Assembly: GCA_016185365.1 (NCBI GenBank) | Contig: JACPNP010000018.1 | Location: 1-64,000 of the forward strand | DNA from: Terriglobales bacterium | GTDB lineage: Bacteria > Acidobacteriota > Terriglobia > Terriglobales > Acidobacteriaceae | Length of the DNA: 64,000 nt | Direction: 5' to 3' | Part shown: piece by piece, positions 1 to 8,524 of the stretch | Numbering within the stretch: the stretch's first letter is position 1 | How the letters are laid out: the number at the start of each line of letters is the position of its first letter | Notes under the pieces: model-generated | Database searches by the model: none | Seen by the model: only the letters and a program-made list of their open reading frames with translations | What the model was told of the DNA's origin: nothing | Made by a program: the position numbers and the translations under genes

Positions 1-22
1 AGAGGGGGCTGGGTTTCGGGCC

Positions 23-207
23 GTCCCTTGCGGGACTCGCGTTTGAATGGGCCGCGTACCCAGCGCTGAAGCGCTGGGTACACGTGTGGATCAAGATCTG
101 CCAATCTGGAAGCGGAAAGACCTCGCCCCGCAAGGGGCGATATCCCATTAGCCCAGCGCTTCAGCGCTGGGTAAACGGTGGTGCGTGATCCAGTCCCGTA
201 GGGACGA
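23..207. repeat. Composite REP-like hairpin array, copy 1
   Basis: Successive perfect hairpins: GTCCC-TTGC-GGGAC (23-36), TACCCAGCGCTGAAGCGCTGGGTA (57-80), TCGCCCCGCAAGGGGCGA (123-140), GCCCAGCGCTTCAGCGCTGGGT (~151-172), GTCCCGTAGGGAC (~193-205). Confidence 0.85.
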
Positions 208-299
208 TTGATGGCCTGCTCAAAGAATCGGGACAAAAGCAAAACGCCCAGCCATCCGGCTGGGCGAATCACTGAAAGCCGGCAGCCGGCAGCTGCTTC

Positions 300-632
300 T
301 TACAGGTGTTTGGTGATCAGTCCGCTGAGTTTGTCGCGGGTGGCGTCGCCGCCCACGTACTGCTCTTTCACCTGGCCGTCTTTGAAGACGAGCAGGGTGG
401 GGATGCCGCGCACGTTGTAGCGCATGGGCGTGGACGGATTGTTGTCCACGTTCATCTTCACCACCTTGGCTTTGCCCTCGAAGGCCGTGGCCACTTCGTC
501 CACCACCGGGGCGATGGCCCGGCAGGGGCCGCACCACGGCGCCCAGAAGTCCACCAGGACGGGTTGCGACGACTTAAGCACGTCCTGCTCAAAGTTCGAA
601 TCATTCACTTCCACTACCGCGTTACTTGCCAT
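300..632 (-). CDS. trxA: Thioredoxin
   Basis: WAPWCGPCRAIAPVVDEVA active site and GIPTLLVFKDG; start taken at MASNAVVEV. Confidence 0.95.
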   Translation of the reverse strand: MASNAVVEVNDSNFEQDVLKSSQPVLVDFWAPWCGPCRAIAPVVDEVATAFEGKAKVVKMNVDNNPSTPMRYNVRGIPTLLVFKDGQVKEQYVGGDATRDKLSGLITKHL

Positions 633-828
633 TCTGTTGCTCCGATCTCGGGGTAATAATGCAGTGCTCATTATCCTACCACCTGAGTTCTAGATGACCA
701 GAGGGTGGAAAAAGGTGCAGAGGGCAGGCCGGGCCACCTGCGGCGGGACTGACCAAAGTTTTGAACCCATCGAATTCCGGGGCTAAATGTGGTGTCTCAA
801 CAGGTTGTTCCCCGGAGGCGCGATGTAC

Positions 829-846
829 GCACGGCTGAAGCCGTGC
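829..846 (+). terminator. Hairpin GCACGGCTGAAGCCGTGC followed by TCTTTTTC; terminator or REP-like
   Basis: Perfect inverted repeat with a following T-rich tract. Confidence 0.4.
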
Positions 847-1129
847 TCTTTTTCGGCAGGCCGACCGGTTGTGCCAAAACCATCGTGTGACGGAGTTGAT
901 GAAGTCCTAAGCGGAGACTTGGCTCAGAGCTAAGAGTCAGGCGCTAAATGCAGCGGGCTCCCGTTCGCACCCCGCCAAGCTTCGCTCGGCGGGGGCCCAC
1001 TTCGCTCACGCCCGCTAGCACCCCCAAAAGGAAATCGCCCCCACCAGTTTCGGTCAAGGGGCGACTCCCGGCAGCCCTCCCCCAGGTCTGCCTACGCCCG
1101 CCATTGTGGGGGCAAAGGGCAGGGCAGGC

Positions 1130-1166
1130 AATATCACCCAAGTAATCGCAAAGTAACCAGGGGTAA
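1130..1166. promoter_or_regulatory. Motif shared with the region upstream of the PEP-CTERM gene (22619-22655)
   Basis: AATATCACCCAAGTAATCGCAAAGTAACCAGGGGTAA, 32/37 identical to the second copy. Confidence 0.45.
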
Positions 1167-1253
1167 CCGTGGCAGGACCCTGGGGTTCATGACAGTCAAC
1201 TTGAAGGAATATCAGGGACTTAGAACTGAATTGAGCAAGCAGGCGCCGAAAGG

Positions 1254-2300
1254 CTACTTACCGAGCTGTACCAGTTCTTCCGCGGCCGGCTTCTCCGCCT
1301 TCATCGGGGGATGATTGCCGGTGAGCGGCCGCTGCGGGGCGCGCCAGTGGTCGATGTAGCTGATCTGGTGCACGCAGCTGATGGTGCAGTGCGGAGCGCA
1401 GCTCTTGGGCGTGAGATATTCACGCTTGATGTCTTCCAGCTGATATTCGCTCAACGGCACGCCGGGATAGCCGCGCTGCTGCGAACAATAGTGCACCAGG
1501 CCGAATTCGCAGATATAGAGATAGCGCGAGCCCGCGCGGCAGCGCCAGTCATTGGCTTTGCCGTAGGCGATGTTGCGCTGGAAGTGATTGAACTGCGAAT
1601 AGTTGGCCTTCTCGAACTTCATGATCTCTTCATAGACCTGGATCTCGCGCTCGCCCAGGGGACGAAGCTGGCCCTCGTGGTCGTGGATGATGCCCACGGT
1701 CGAGGTGAAGCCGAGCTCGATGGCGCGCTTGCTCACGGTGAGCGCGTCATCCGGGTTGTGGATGCCGCCGCCGACCACGGAGTTGATGTTCACGTGGAAT
1801 TCGGCGTGTTCGGAAAGCATCTGCAGCTTCTTGTCGAGCACTTTAAGGCTCTTCATGCTGACATCGTCCGGCGTGACGTTGTCGATGGAGATCTGCATGT
1901 GGTCGAGACCGGCGTGGTTGAGGCGCTGGATGCGCTCCGGCACCAGCAGGTAGCCGTTGGTGATCATGCCGGCCAGGGCGCCGGTGCGGCGGATGCGGGC
2001 GATGATCTCATCCAGGTCCGGATGCAGCAGCGGCTCGCCGCCGGAGATGGTGATGATGGAAGTGCCCAGCGCGCCCAGCTTGTCGATACGCTCGAACATC
2101 ACTTCCGTGGGCACGGGTTTTGAGACATCGTCATACTCGTTGCAATAGGCGCAACTGAGGTTGCAGCGGCGCATGGGGATGATGTGGGCCATCACCGGAT
2201 GTTCGGTGGAGGCCAAGGCCTTGCCGATCATCGCCAGTTCGCGCGCGCGCCGCTTGGCGATGATCCATTTGTGCCGGAGTGTGGGTCGAAGTTGGGACAT
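1254..2300 (-). CDS. Radical SAM protein
   Basis: CNLSCAYC cluster motif, [12 protein letters not shown]-terminal cysteine cluster (CAPHCTISC). Confidence 0.9.
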   Translation of the reverse strand: MSQLRPTLRHKWIIAKRRARELAMIGKALASTEHPVMAHIIPMRRCNLSCAYCNEYDDVSKPVPTEVMFERIDKLGALGTSIITISGGEPLLHPDLDEIIARIRRTGALAGMITNGYLLVPERIQRLNHAGLDHMQISIDNVTPDDVSMKSLKVLDKKLQMLSEHAEFHVNINSVVGGGIHNPDDALTVSKRAIELGFTSTVGIIHDHEGQLRPLGEREIQVYEEIMKFEKANYSQFNHFQRNIAYGKANDWRCRAGSRYLYICEFGLVHYCSQQRGYPGVPLSEYQLEDIKREYLTPKSCAPHCTISCVHQISYIDHWRAPQRPLTGNHPPMKAEKPAAEELVQLGK

Positions 2301-2452
2301 GCCGCACCACTATTACAGCACATCGAAGGGCGGTGATTTCAGGGCCTCGGGCGAGTGGCGGGAATCCGAATGTGAACAGGGAAGGCAGTGGGCTGAACGG
2401 GACGGGATTGAGTGGTGACAACCGCCGATGGTTCAGTACAATCTGAGGCGCC

Positions 2453-2719
2453 ATGACCAACAACAGCGGCGACGCGGCGGCGGGCCTCTTCATCATCCTG
2501 TTATTTCTGGTGCTTGCCCTGGTCGGGTTCTGCCTGTACATCACACCGACCATCGTCGCGTTCACGCGCAAGCACAGGCAGCGCGTGCCCATCCTGGTGA
2601 TCAACTTCTTTTTGGGGTGGAGCGTGGTGGCGTGGGTGCTGACGCTGGCCTGGTCGCTGAGCAACGATGTGGAGACGCCCCAGCCGGTTCCGCCGCCGGT
2701 CCCGCCGGGCTTTCACTGA
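2453..2719 (+). CDS. Superinfection immunity family-like small membrane protein
   Basis: Two TM segments; YITPTIVAFTRKHRQRVPILVINFFLGWSVVAWVLTLAWSL resembles the Imm_superinfect family. Confidence 0.75.
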   Translation: MTNNSGDAAAGLFIILLFLVLALVGFCLYITPTIVAFTRKHRQRVPILVINFFLGWSVVAWVLTLAWSLSNDVETPQPVPPPVPPGFH

Positions 2720-2721
2720 AT

Positions 2722-3258
2722 TCAGGTGAGCTTTTTCACCATGTGGAGTTCGGCGCCGTTGCGCAGGTAGTGCACATCGTCCATCAGTTGCTGCATGAGC
2801 AGCACACCGCGGCCGTGATCGAGGCCCAGACCCTCGTCGCCCAGCGGGTTTGGCGGATGAACGAAATCGAACCCCGGGCCGGAATCGCGCACCACCATGA
2901 GGATGTCCTCCGGGCCCAGCGCGACCCAGCACTGCACGTGCTTCTGCTTGTCCTCTTTGCTGCCATGGACCACGGCGTTGACGATGGCCTCCTGCAGGCA
3001 AAGGGCGATGGCCTGAGGCGCCTCCGACTCCGGTGGCGAGCTCTTGGTGGCGAGGTCCACCACCTCCTCCACGATGTGGGGGATCTGCTCCAGGTCGGCA
3101 GGGATGTCGTAGGAGAGCCGCACCTCGCGCGCGCCGCACCCCTGGGGACACTCCGGCATGTGACCGTTCGCCACAGAACCCTCCGGTTGGTGGCGAGTAT
3201 AAGCGAGCGCGGTGGATTGCGGGAGTGCTTTTTCGGCTCCCGGAATCCAGTTGACCAC
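2722..3258 (-). CDS. Anti-sigma regulatory factor / Ser-Thr kinase-like ATPase (HATPase_c_2)
   Basis: LQEAIVNAVVHGSKED (N-box), VRDSGPGFDF (G1 box), GRGVLLMQQLMDDV. Confidence 0.85.
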   Translation of the reverse strand: MVNWIPGAEKALPQSTALAYTRHQPEGSVANGHMPECPQGCGAREVRLSYDIPADLEQIPHIVEEVVDLATKSSPPESEAPQAIALCLQEAIVNAVVHGSKEDKQKHVQCWVALGPEDILMVVRDSGPGFDFVHPPNPLGDEGLGLDHGRGVLLMQQLMDDVHYLRNGAELHMVKKLT

Positions 3259-3285
3259 TGCATTTCATTGTCCTAGCATCAAGCC

Positions 3286-3486
3286 ATGAAGTTCACCATC
3301 ACGCTTGCGCAAGAACAAGACGGCCGGTGGATCGCGGAGATCGAATCCCTGCCCGGCGTGCTGACCTATGGCGCAACGAAAGGTGAGGCCGTCGCCAAAG
3401 TCGAAGCCCTTGCGTTACGGGTATTGGCGGACCGGATCGAAAACCAGCAGGCTTCGCACGAATCCATTGAGTTTGCCTATTCATGA
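3286..3486 (+). CDS. hicB: HicB-like antitoxin
   Basis: DGRWIAEIESLPGVLTYGATKGEAVAKVEALALRVLADRIE. Confidence 0.75.
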   Translation: MKFTITLAQEQDGRWIAEIESLPGVLTYGATKGEAVAKVEALALRVLADRIENQQASHESIEFAYS

Positions 3487-3697
3487 GCCGCTGGCCTCCG
3501 CGAAAGCCAGCCGTGTATTTCGTGCACTGCTTCGGATTGGTTGGGTCCCCAAGGAGAAAAAAGGCGGTTCCCACCTCCAGCTCGTGCGGCCGGAATGGCC
3601 GGAATACACATGGGCGTTTCACGATTCGGATGAGATCGGACCTGTCATGATGTCGAAGATCGCGAAGCATACCGGGCTTCGTCCGGAAGACCTTTGA
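3473..3697 (+). CDS. hicA: HicA-like toxin (TTG start overlapping hicB)
   Basis: ASRVFRALLRIGWVPKEKKGGSHLQLVRPEW resembles the HicA GSH motif; overlapping reading frames typical of a TA pair. Confidence 0.7.
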   Translation: MPIHEPLASAKASRVFRALLRIGWVPKEKKGGSHLQLVRPEWPEYTWAFHDSDEIGPVMMSKIAKHTGLRPEDL

Positions 3698-3790
3698 TCC
3701 AGTGCATCAAGCTTTGCCCACCTCCTTCCACACTGATAAACTAAGTAGTTTGCTGTTCTTGATTCCGCCCTCATAAGGACCCCGTCACCC

Positions 3791-4993
3791 ATGCTGAAAC
3801 CCTCGGACATCGCCATCGTCAGCGGCGCGCGCACGCCCTTCGGTGAATACTGCGAAACACTGCGCGATTTCACCCCCATGGAGCTCGGTGCTCTGGCCGG
3901 CAAGGAGGCCCTGAAACGCGGCGGCGTGGCGCCGGCCGAGGTGGACCACGTGGTCTACGGCCATGCCCAGCAGACCTCGGCGGATTCGCACTATGGCGCG
4001 CGACACGTTGGCCTGCTGGCCGGGCTGCCGATCGAGACCCCGGCGCTGACCGTGAATCGCCTGTGCGGCTCGGGGATCCAGAGTCTGATCAGCGGCGCGC
4101 ACATGATCCAACTGGGCGAAGCCAAGACCGTTCTGGCCGGCGGCATGGAATCGATGAGCATGGCGCCGTTCGTGATCCGCGGCGCGCGCTGGGGCATCAA
4201 GCTGGGCCAGGGCAAGCTGGAAGACATGCTCATGCAGGGGCTCTATGACACCAACTGCGGCCTCTACATGGCCCAGACCGCGCAGGAGTACGCCGGCGAG
4301 CAGGGCATCACCCGCGAGCAGATGGATGAGTTCGCGCTGCGCTCCCAGCAGTGCGCCGACGCGGCCTACAAAGCAGGCCGCATCCAGGAAGAGCTGTTCC
4401 CGGTGGAATTGAAAGACCGCAAGGGCCAACCCAGCGGCAAGTTTTTCACGGAGGACGATCATCGGCGCGGAGACACCACGCTCGAGACCTTGGCCAAGCT
4501 GTCGCCGGCTTTCGGCAAGGGAGGTACGGTGACCGCGGGCAACGCCAGCGGCATCGTGGATGGCGGCGCCGCCGTGGTACTCATGTCTATGGCGGACGCG
4601 GAAAAACGCAGCGTGAAACCGCTGGGACGGATCGTGGATTGGGGCATTGCCGGCGTGCCGCCGCGCATCATGGGCCAAGGCCCGGTACCGGCTACTCGTG
4701 CCGCGTTGAAACGCAGCGGATTGAAGCTGGAAGACATTGACCTGATCGAGGTCAATGAAGCCTTCAGCGGACAGTATCTGGCGGTGGAGAAGGAACTCGG
4801 CCTCGATCGCAATAAGTGCAACGTGAACGGCGGGGCCATCGCGCTGGGACATCCTCTGGGCGCGACCGGCACGCGGCTGGTCATCACGTTGCTTTACGAA
4901 CTGCGCCGACGGAAGAAGAAATACGGACTGGCTACGGCGTGCATCGGCGGCGGGCAGGGCATCGCGATGATTGTGGAAAGCTTGCAATCATGA
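3791..4993 (+). CDS. Acetyl-CoA C-acetyltransferase (thiolase)
   Basis: NRLCGSGIQSLISGA, GGMESMSMAP, NVNGGAIALGHPLGATGTR, CIGGGQGIAM. Confidence 0.95.
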   Translation: MLKPSDIAIVSGARTPFGEYCETLRDFTPMELGALAGKEALKRGGVAPAEVDHVVYGHAQQTSADSHYGARHVGLLAGLPIETPALTVNRLCGSGIQSLISGAHMIQLGEAKTVLAGGMESMSMAPFVIRGARWGIKLGQGKLEDMLMQGLYDTNCGLYMAQTAQEYAGEQGITREQMDEFALRSQQCADAAYKAGRIQEELFPVELKDRKGQPSGKFFTEDDHRRGDTTLETLAKLSPAFGKGGTVTAGNASGIVDGGAAVVLMSMADAEKRSVKPLGRIVDWGIAGVPPRIMGQGPVPATRAALKRSGLKLEDIDLIEVNEAFSGQYLAVEKELGLDRNKCNVNGGAIALGHPLGATGTRLVITLLYELRRRKKKYGLATACIGGGQGIAMIVESLQS

Positions 4994-5247
4994 AGCCGAT
5001 GCTCAGATTCCTGTGGATAGTAGCAGGCGCCATTTCCCTTAGCTCAGTGGTTTTCTTGATTACCGAACGATTTGAAACACTATTCTGGCTCGGATACCCC
5101 GGCTGGGTAGCGGCATTCATGCTAGTTGGCGTTCATGGAAGTCAGCAACCATTCGTAATGACGGTAATTCTTGTGAACGCCTTTGCGTATGGACTGGTTG
5201 CATTTGCATTGTTGCAAGTCAAGAGACTGATTCAACGAAAAACTTAA
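4990..5247 (+). CDS. Small hypothetical membrane protein
   Basis: MKPMLRFLWIVAGAISLSSVV...; ATGA overlap with the thiolase stop; hydrophobic segments. Confidence 0.6.
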   Translation: MKPMLRFLWIVAGAISLSSVVFLITERFETLFWLGYPGWVAAFMLVGVHGSQQPFVMTVILVNAFAYGLVAFALLQVKRLIQRKT

Positions 5248-5260
5248 AGAGGGAAGCACG

Positions 5261-5320
5261 GCGATCAAAAAGGTAGGCGTTCTAGGCTGTGGATTGATGG
5301 GCTCGGTATCGCGCAGGTTG
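5261..5320 (+). pseudogene. Truncated 5' fragment of a second 3-hydroxyacyl-CoA dehydrogenase gene
   Basis: IKKVGVLGCGLMGS..., alignable to the start of the downstream gene; breaks off after ~58 bp with an indel. Confidence 0.7.
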
Positions 5321-5346
5321 AGCGAGCGAAGCGAGTCGAAGGATCT
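5319..5346. repeat. Dispersed palindromic element TTGAGCGAGCGAAGCGAGTCGAAGGATC(T)
   Basis: Same core pattern (GAGCGA...CGAAGC...GAGTCGA.GGA) as the element inside priA at 56885. Confidence 0.6.
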
Positions 5347-5365
5347 CTAGAAGGTGAGGACTAAT

Positions 5366-6259
5366 ATGGCGATACATAAAGTTGGCGTACTTGGCTGTGG
5401 GCTCATGGGGTCTGGGATCGCACAGGTCTCGGCAATGAGTGGCTTTCAGGTCGTCGTGCTCGAAGCCGAGCAGAAATACCTGGACAAGGGTTTCGCCGGC
5501 GTCGAGAAGTCGCTTGCGAAGTTCGCCGAGCGGCCAGTGGAGAAGGGTGGCATCACCGCCGAGCAGAAGGCAGCGGCGCTTGGCCGATTGAAGGGCACCC
5601 TCAAGCTAAAGGACCTGGCCGATTGTGACCTCATCATCGAAGCCATCATCGAACACGTGGAGACGAAAAAGAAGATGTATGCCGAGCTCGACGCGGTCGT
5701 GAAGCGCGAGTGCATCTTCGCCACCAACACTTCCTCCATCTCGGTGACCGAGTTGGCGGCGGCCACCCGACGCCCGGAGCGCTTCATCGGACTGCATTTC
5801 TTCAATCCCGTGCCCCTGATGAAGCTGGTGGAGGTGGTGAAGACCATCGCCACCGACGCCGCGGTGTTCGAGGAAGCAGTGGAGTTCGGCAAGAAGGTGG
5901 GCAAGGTGCCGGTGCGCACTTCGGACAAGACCGGGTTCATCGTGAACCGGCTGCTGGTGCCGTATCTGCTGGACGCGATCCGCGCCTATGAAGAGGGTGT
6001 GGGCTCTATCAGCGATATCGACAACGCCATGAAACTGGGTTGCGGCTACCCCATGGGGCCGTTCACGCTGCTGGATTTCGTTGGCCTGGACACCACCTAT
6101 TACATCACCCACGTGATGTTCGACGAGTTCAAGGAGCGCCGCTTCACCGCGCCCGCGTTGCTGCGCCGCATGGTGCTGGCCGGATGGTACGGGCAGAAGA
6201 CGGGCAAGGGCTTCTATGATTGGAGCGACCCGAAGAATCCGAAGGAGACCCGTTTCTAG
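5366..6259 (+). CDS. 3-hydroxybutyryl-CoA dehydrogenase
   Basis: GVLGCGLMGSGIAQV Rossmann motif, FNPVPLMKLVEVV, GFIVNRLLVPYL. Confidence 0.95.
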   Translation: MAIHKVGVLGCGLMGSGIAQVSAMSGFQVVVLEAEQKYLDKGFAGVEKSLAKFAERPVEKGGITAEQKAAALGRLKGTLKLKDLADCDLIIEAIIEHVETKKKMYAELDAVVKRECIFATNTSSISVTELAAATRRPERFIGLHFFNPVPLMKLVEVVKTIATDAAVFEEAVEFGKKVGKVPVRTSDKTGFIVNRLLVPYLLDAIRAYEEGVGSISDIDNAMKLGCGYPMGPFTLLDFVGLDTTYYITHVMFDEFKERRFTAPALLRRMVLAGWYGQKTGKGFYDWSDPKNPKETRF

Positions 6260-6267
6260 ATCGTTGC

Positions 6268-6717
6268 ATGAAGCGTCCTCCACTCATCACCGCGTTGGCC
6301 GGGTTGGCGTTCGTTCTGGCCGCGGTGATGATGTACGGGGCGGGATACCTGGTATGGCTGGCGCACAGCCCGGAGATATTGCGGGACAAAGATGTTGCCA
6401 ACGCGCAGTACGGCTTGCACTTGGCCGCGGCCGTTGCGTCCGGTTACGCGCTCGCGTTTCTGGCCGGCAGTTGGGCGATGTGGCGCGGGAAGCGCTGGGG
6501 ACGCTGGGTGATAGTCGCGGGCAATGCGCTGGTGGTGATTCCGACCGTGCTCGACCTGGTCGGCGAGAATCACATTGATTGGGACGAGGCCGCGGTGCCG
6601 GTATTCTTCGGGCTGATGGCGATCTTGTACGCGCTGCCGGTGGTGGGAAGAAGCACGATTCGTGTTAGCCGCAGATCAACGCAGAGGAACGCAGATCAGG
6701 AACAAGGAATCTCATGA
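6268..6717 (+). CDS. Hypothetical membrane protein
   Basis: Multiple TM segments; ATGA overlap with the next gene; C-terminus encoded by dispersed-repeat-like sequence. Confidence 0.6.
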   Translation: MKRPPLITALAGLAFVLAAVMMYGAGYLVWLAHSPEILRDKDVANAQYGLHLAAAVASGYALAFLAGSWAMWRGKRWGRWVIVAGNALVVIPTVLDLVGENHIDWDEAAVPVFFGLMAILYALPVVGRSTIRVSRRSTQRNADQEQGIS

Positions 6718-7496
6718 CATTTCAGAACATCAAGTTCGAAAAGCACGGCAGGATCGCGACTGTCACCATCAACCGGCCGGACAAGCTGAACGCGCTCAAC
6801 ATGGCCACCATGGAAGAGCTGCGCTCTGCATTCAGCGCCATCAAAGAGGACGCGGAGGTCCGTGTCGCCCTTTTGACCGGCGAAGGCCAGAAAGCGTTCG
6901 TGGCCGGGGCGGACATCGGCGAGCTGAGCAAGCACAACACCATCAGCGCCAAGGAGTACACCCACAAGGGCCAGAGCGTGCTCGACCTGATCGAGGACAT
7001 GGGCAAGCCGGTGATCGCCTGCATCAACGGGTTCGCGCTGGGCGGCGGATGCGAGCTGGCCATGGCCTGCACCATGCGCATCGCCGGCGAGAATGCCAAG
7101 CTCGGCCAGCCGGAGGTAAAGCTCGGCATCATGGCCGGGTACGGCGGCACGCAGCGCCTGCCGCGCCTGGTGGGCAAGGGCCTGGCCATGCAGATGCTGC
7201 TGACCGCGGACATGATCACCGCGCAGGAGGCGCACCGCATCGGATTGGTGAACGAAGTGGTGCCGCAAGACCAATTGATGAAGCGTGCCGAGGAGATCGC
7301 CGCGAAGATCATCGCCAATGCGCCGCTGGCCGTGCAATACACCATGGAGGCGGTGAATCACGGTATGGAAATGACCTTGCAGGAAGGCCTCTACCTTGAA
7401 GCCACGTTATTCGGCATCTGCTGCTCCACGGATGACAAGAACGAAGGCACCAAGGCGTTCCTGGAAAAACGCGCCGCCAACTTCACGGGAAAGTAA
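6714..7496 (+). CDS. Enoyl-CoA hydratase
   Basis: NRPDKLNALN, AFVAGADIGEL, NGFALGGGCELAMACTMRIA. Confidence 0.95.
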   Translation: MTFQNIKFEKHGRIATVTINRPDKLNALNMATMEELRSAFSAIKEDAEVRVALLTGEGQKAFVAGADIGELSKHNTISAKEYTHKGQSVLDLIEDMGKPVIACINGFALGGGCELAMACTMRIAGENAKLGQPEVKLGIMAGYGGTQRLPRLVGKGLAMQMLLTADMITAQEAHRIGLVNEVVPQDQLMKRAEEIAAKIIANAPLAVQYTMEAVNHGMEMTLQEGLYLEATLFGICCSTDDKNEGTKAFLEKRAANFTGK

Positions 7497-7613
7497 AAGC
7501 CTGAACATAGAGTCCGCAGAGAGCACAGAGAATTCATTGATTTGGCATCAAGGCGACGACTGTGAGACTCTGTGACCTCAGTGATCTCCGTGTTCACGTG
7601 TTCCAACGTCCTA

Positions 7614-8477
7614 ATGATCAAATCACTCACCATCGTGCGGCAGTCCGCGAGCGCCAAGCAGCACAAGGCGCTGGCGAAACTGCTCGACCAACTCGGATTT
7701 GGGAAAGGCAGGGATTGGAGTACTGAGACGAGCGCGGGAGCGTCATTCCTGGCGCCGGTGGGGAATCTTGAGCTTTGCCTGGGTAATGAGATCCAGCCGG
7801 ACCTGTGGGTCGAGGTCACGGACATTGAGTCCGTCCACACACTGGCGAAGAAGTCCGGCGCCGGGGAAGTCGATGCGGTCACAGCAACATCGTGGAAGTC
7901 GCGCTTATTCCATCTGCGAAGCGGTAATTTGCACATCGCGTTCTGGCAGTATGATCAACCGCCCAAACTGCCATTCCAGACGGTCGAAGGCGAGTTGTGG
8001 GTCACAGGCGCTCGCATAGGCATCGTGGTGAGCCGGTTCAACAGTTTCATCACGGAACGCCTGCTGCAGGGCGCGCTGGATGCGCTGCGTCGCACGGGCA
8101 CGAAAGAAAAAGACATCGTAGTGGTGCGCGTGCCCGGCGCGTTCGAGGTGCCGATCGGCGCACGGTCGCTCGCGCTCTCTAAGAAGGACAAAGTCGACGC
8201 GGTCATTTGCCTGGGCGTGCTGATGCGGGGCGAGACCTCGAATTACGAGCACATCTCAGACGAGGTGGCGCGGGGCATCGGCCAGGCCGCGCAGGCAAGC
8301 GGCAAGCCCTGCACCTACGGCGTGCTTACCTGCGACACGCTGGAACAAGCCATCGACCGCGCCGGCCTGAAGATGGGCAACAAAGGATTCGAGGCGGCCC
8401 TGGCCGCGGTGGAGATGGTGAGCGCGCAAGGGAAGCTGAAGTCCAGCCGACGTGGGCAGAAACGGAAAGTCCGCTAG
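7614..8477 (+). CDS. ribH: 6,7-dimethyl-8-ribityllumazine synthase with an N-terminal VOC/glyoxalase-like domain
   Basis: C-terminal half: RIGIVVSRFNSFITERLL, VPGAFEVP, GNKGFEAALAAVEM; N-terminal ~120 aa not part of canonical RibH. Confidence 0.85.
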   Translation: MIKSLTIVRQSASAKQHKALAKLLDQLGFGKGRDWSTETSAGASFLAPVGNLELCLGNEIQPDLWVEVTDIESVHTLAKKSGAGEVDAVTATSWKSRLFHLRSGNLHIAFWQYDQPPKLPFQTVEGELWVTGARIGIVVSRFNSFITERLLQGALDALRRTGTKEKDIVVVRVPGAFEVPIGARSLALSKKDKVDAVICLGVLMRGETSNYEHISDEVARGIGQAAQASGKPCTYGVLTCDTLEQAIDRAGLKMGNKGFEAALAAVEMVSAQGKLKSSRRGQKRKVR

Positions 8478-8524
8478 GGTCTCAATTTTGCAATTCCGCA
8501 GTTCCACAATCTTCGATCTCAATC

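Noticed and set aside
23-207. CRISPR array considered for the repeated palindromes at ~0 and ~36 kb
   Set aside because: Repeats differ in sequence and spacing, no uniform spacers and no cas genes; pattern fits REP/BIME elements.
944-1145. Overlapping 65-aa ORFs on both strands
   Set aside because: Pro/Arg-rich GC artefacts overlapping hairpins and the shared motif; no coding evidence.
2453-2719. Prophage, based on the superinfection-immunity-like gene
   Set aside because: No integrase, capsid, tail or lysis genes nearby; the family also occurs on bacterial chromosomes.
3785-4987. 400-aa minus-strand ORF antisense to the thiolase
   Set aside because: Mirror ORF caused by high GC; Arg/Ala/His-rich with no motifs, while the plus strand is a clear thiolase.
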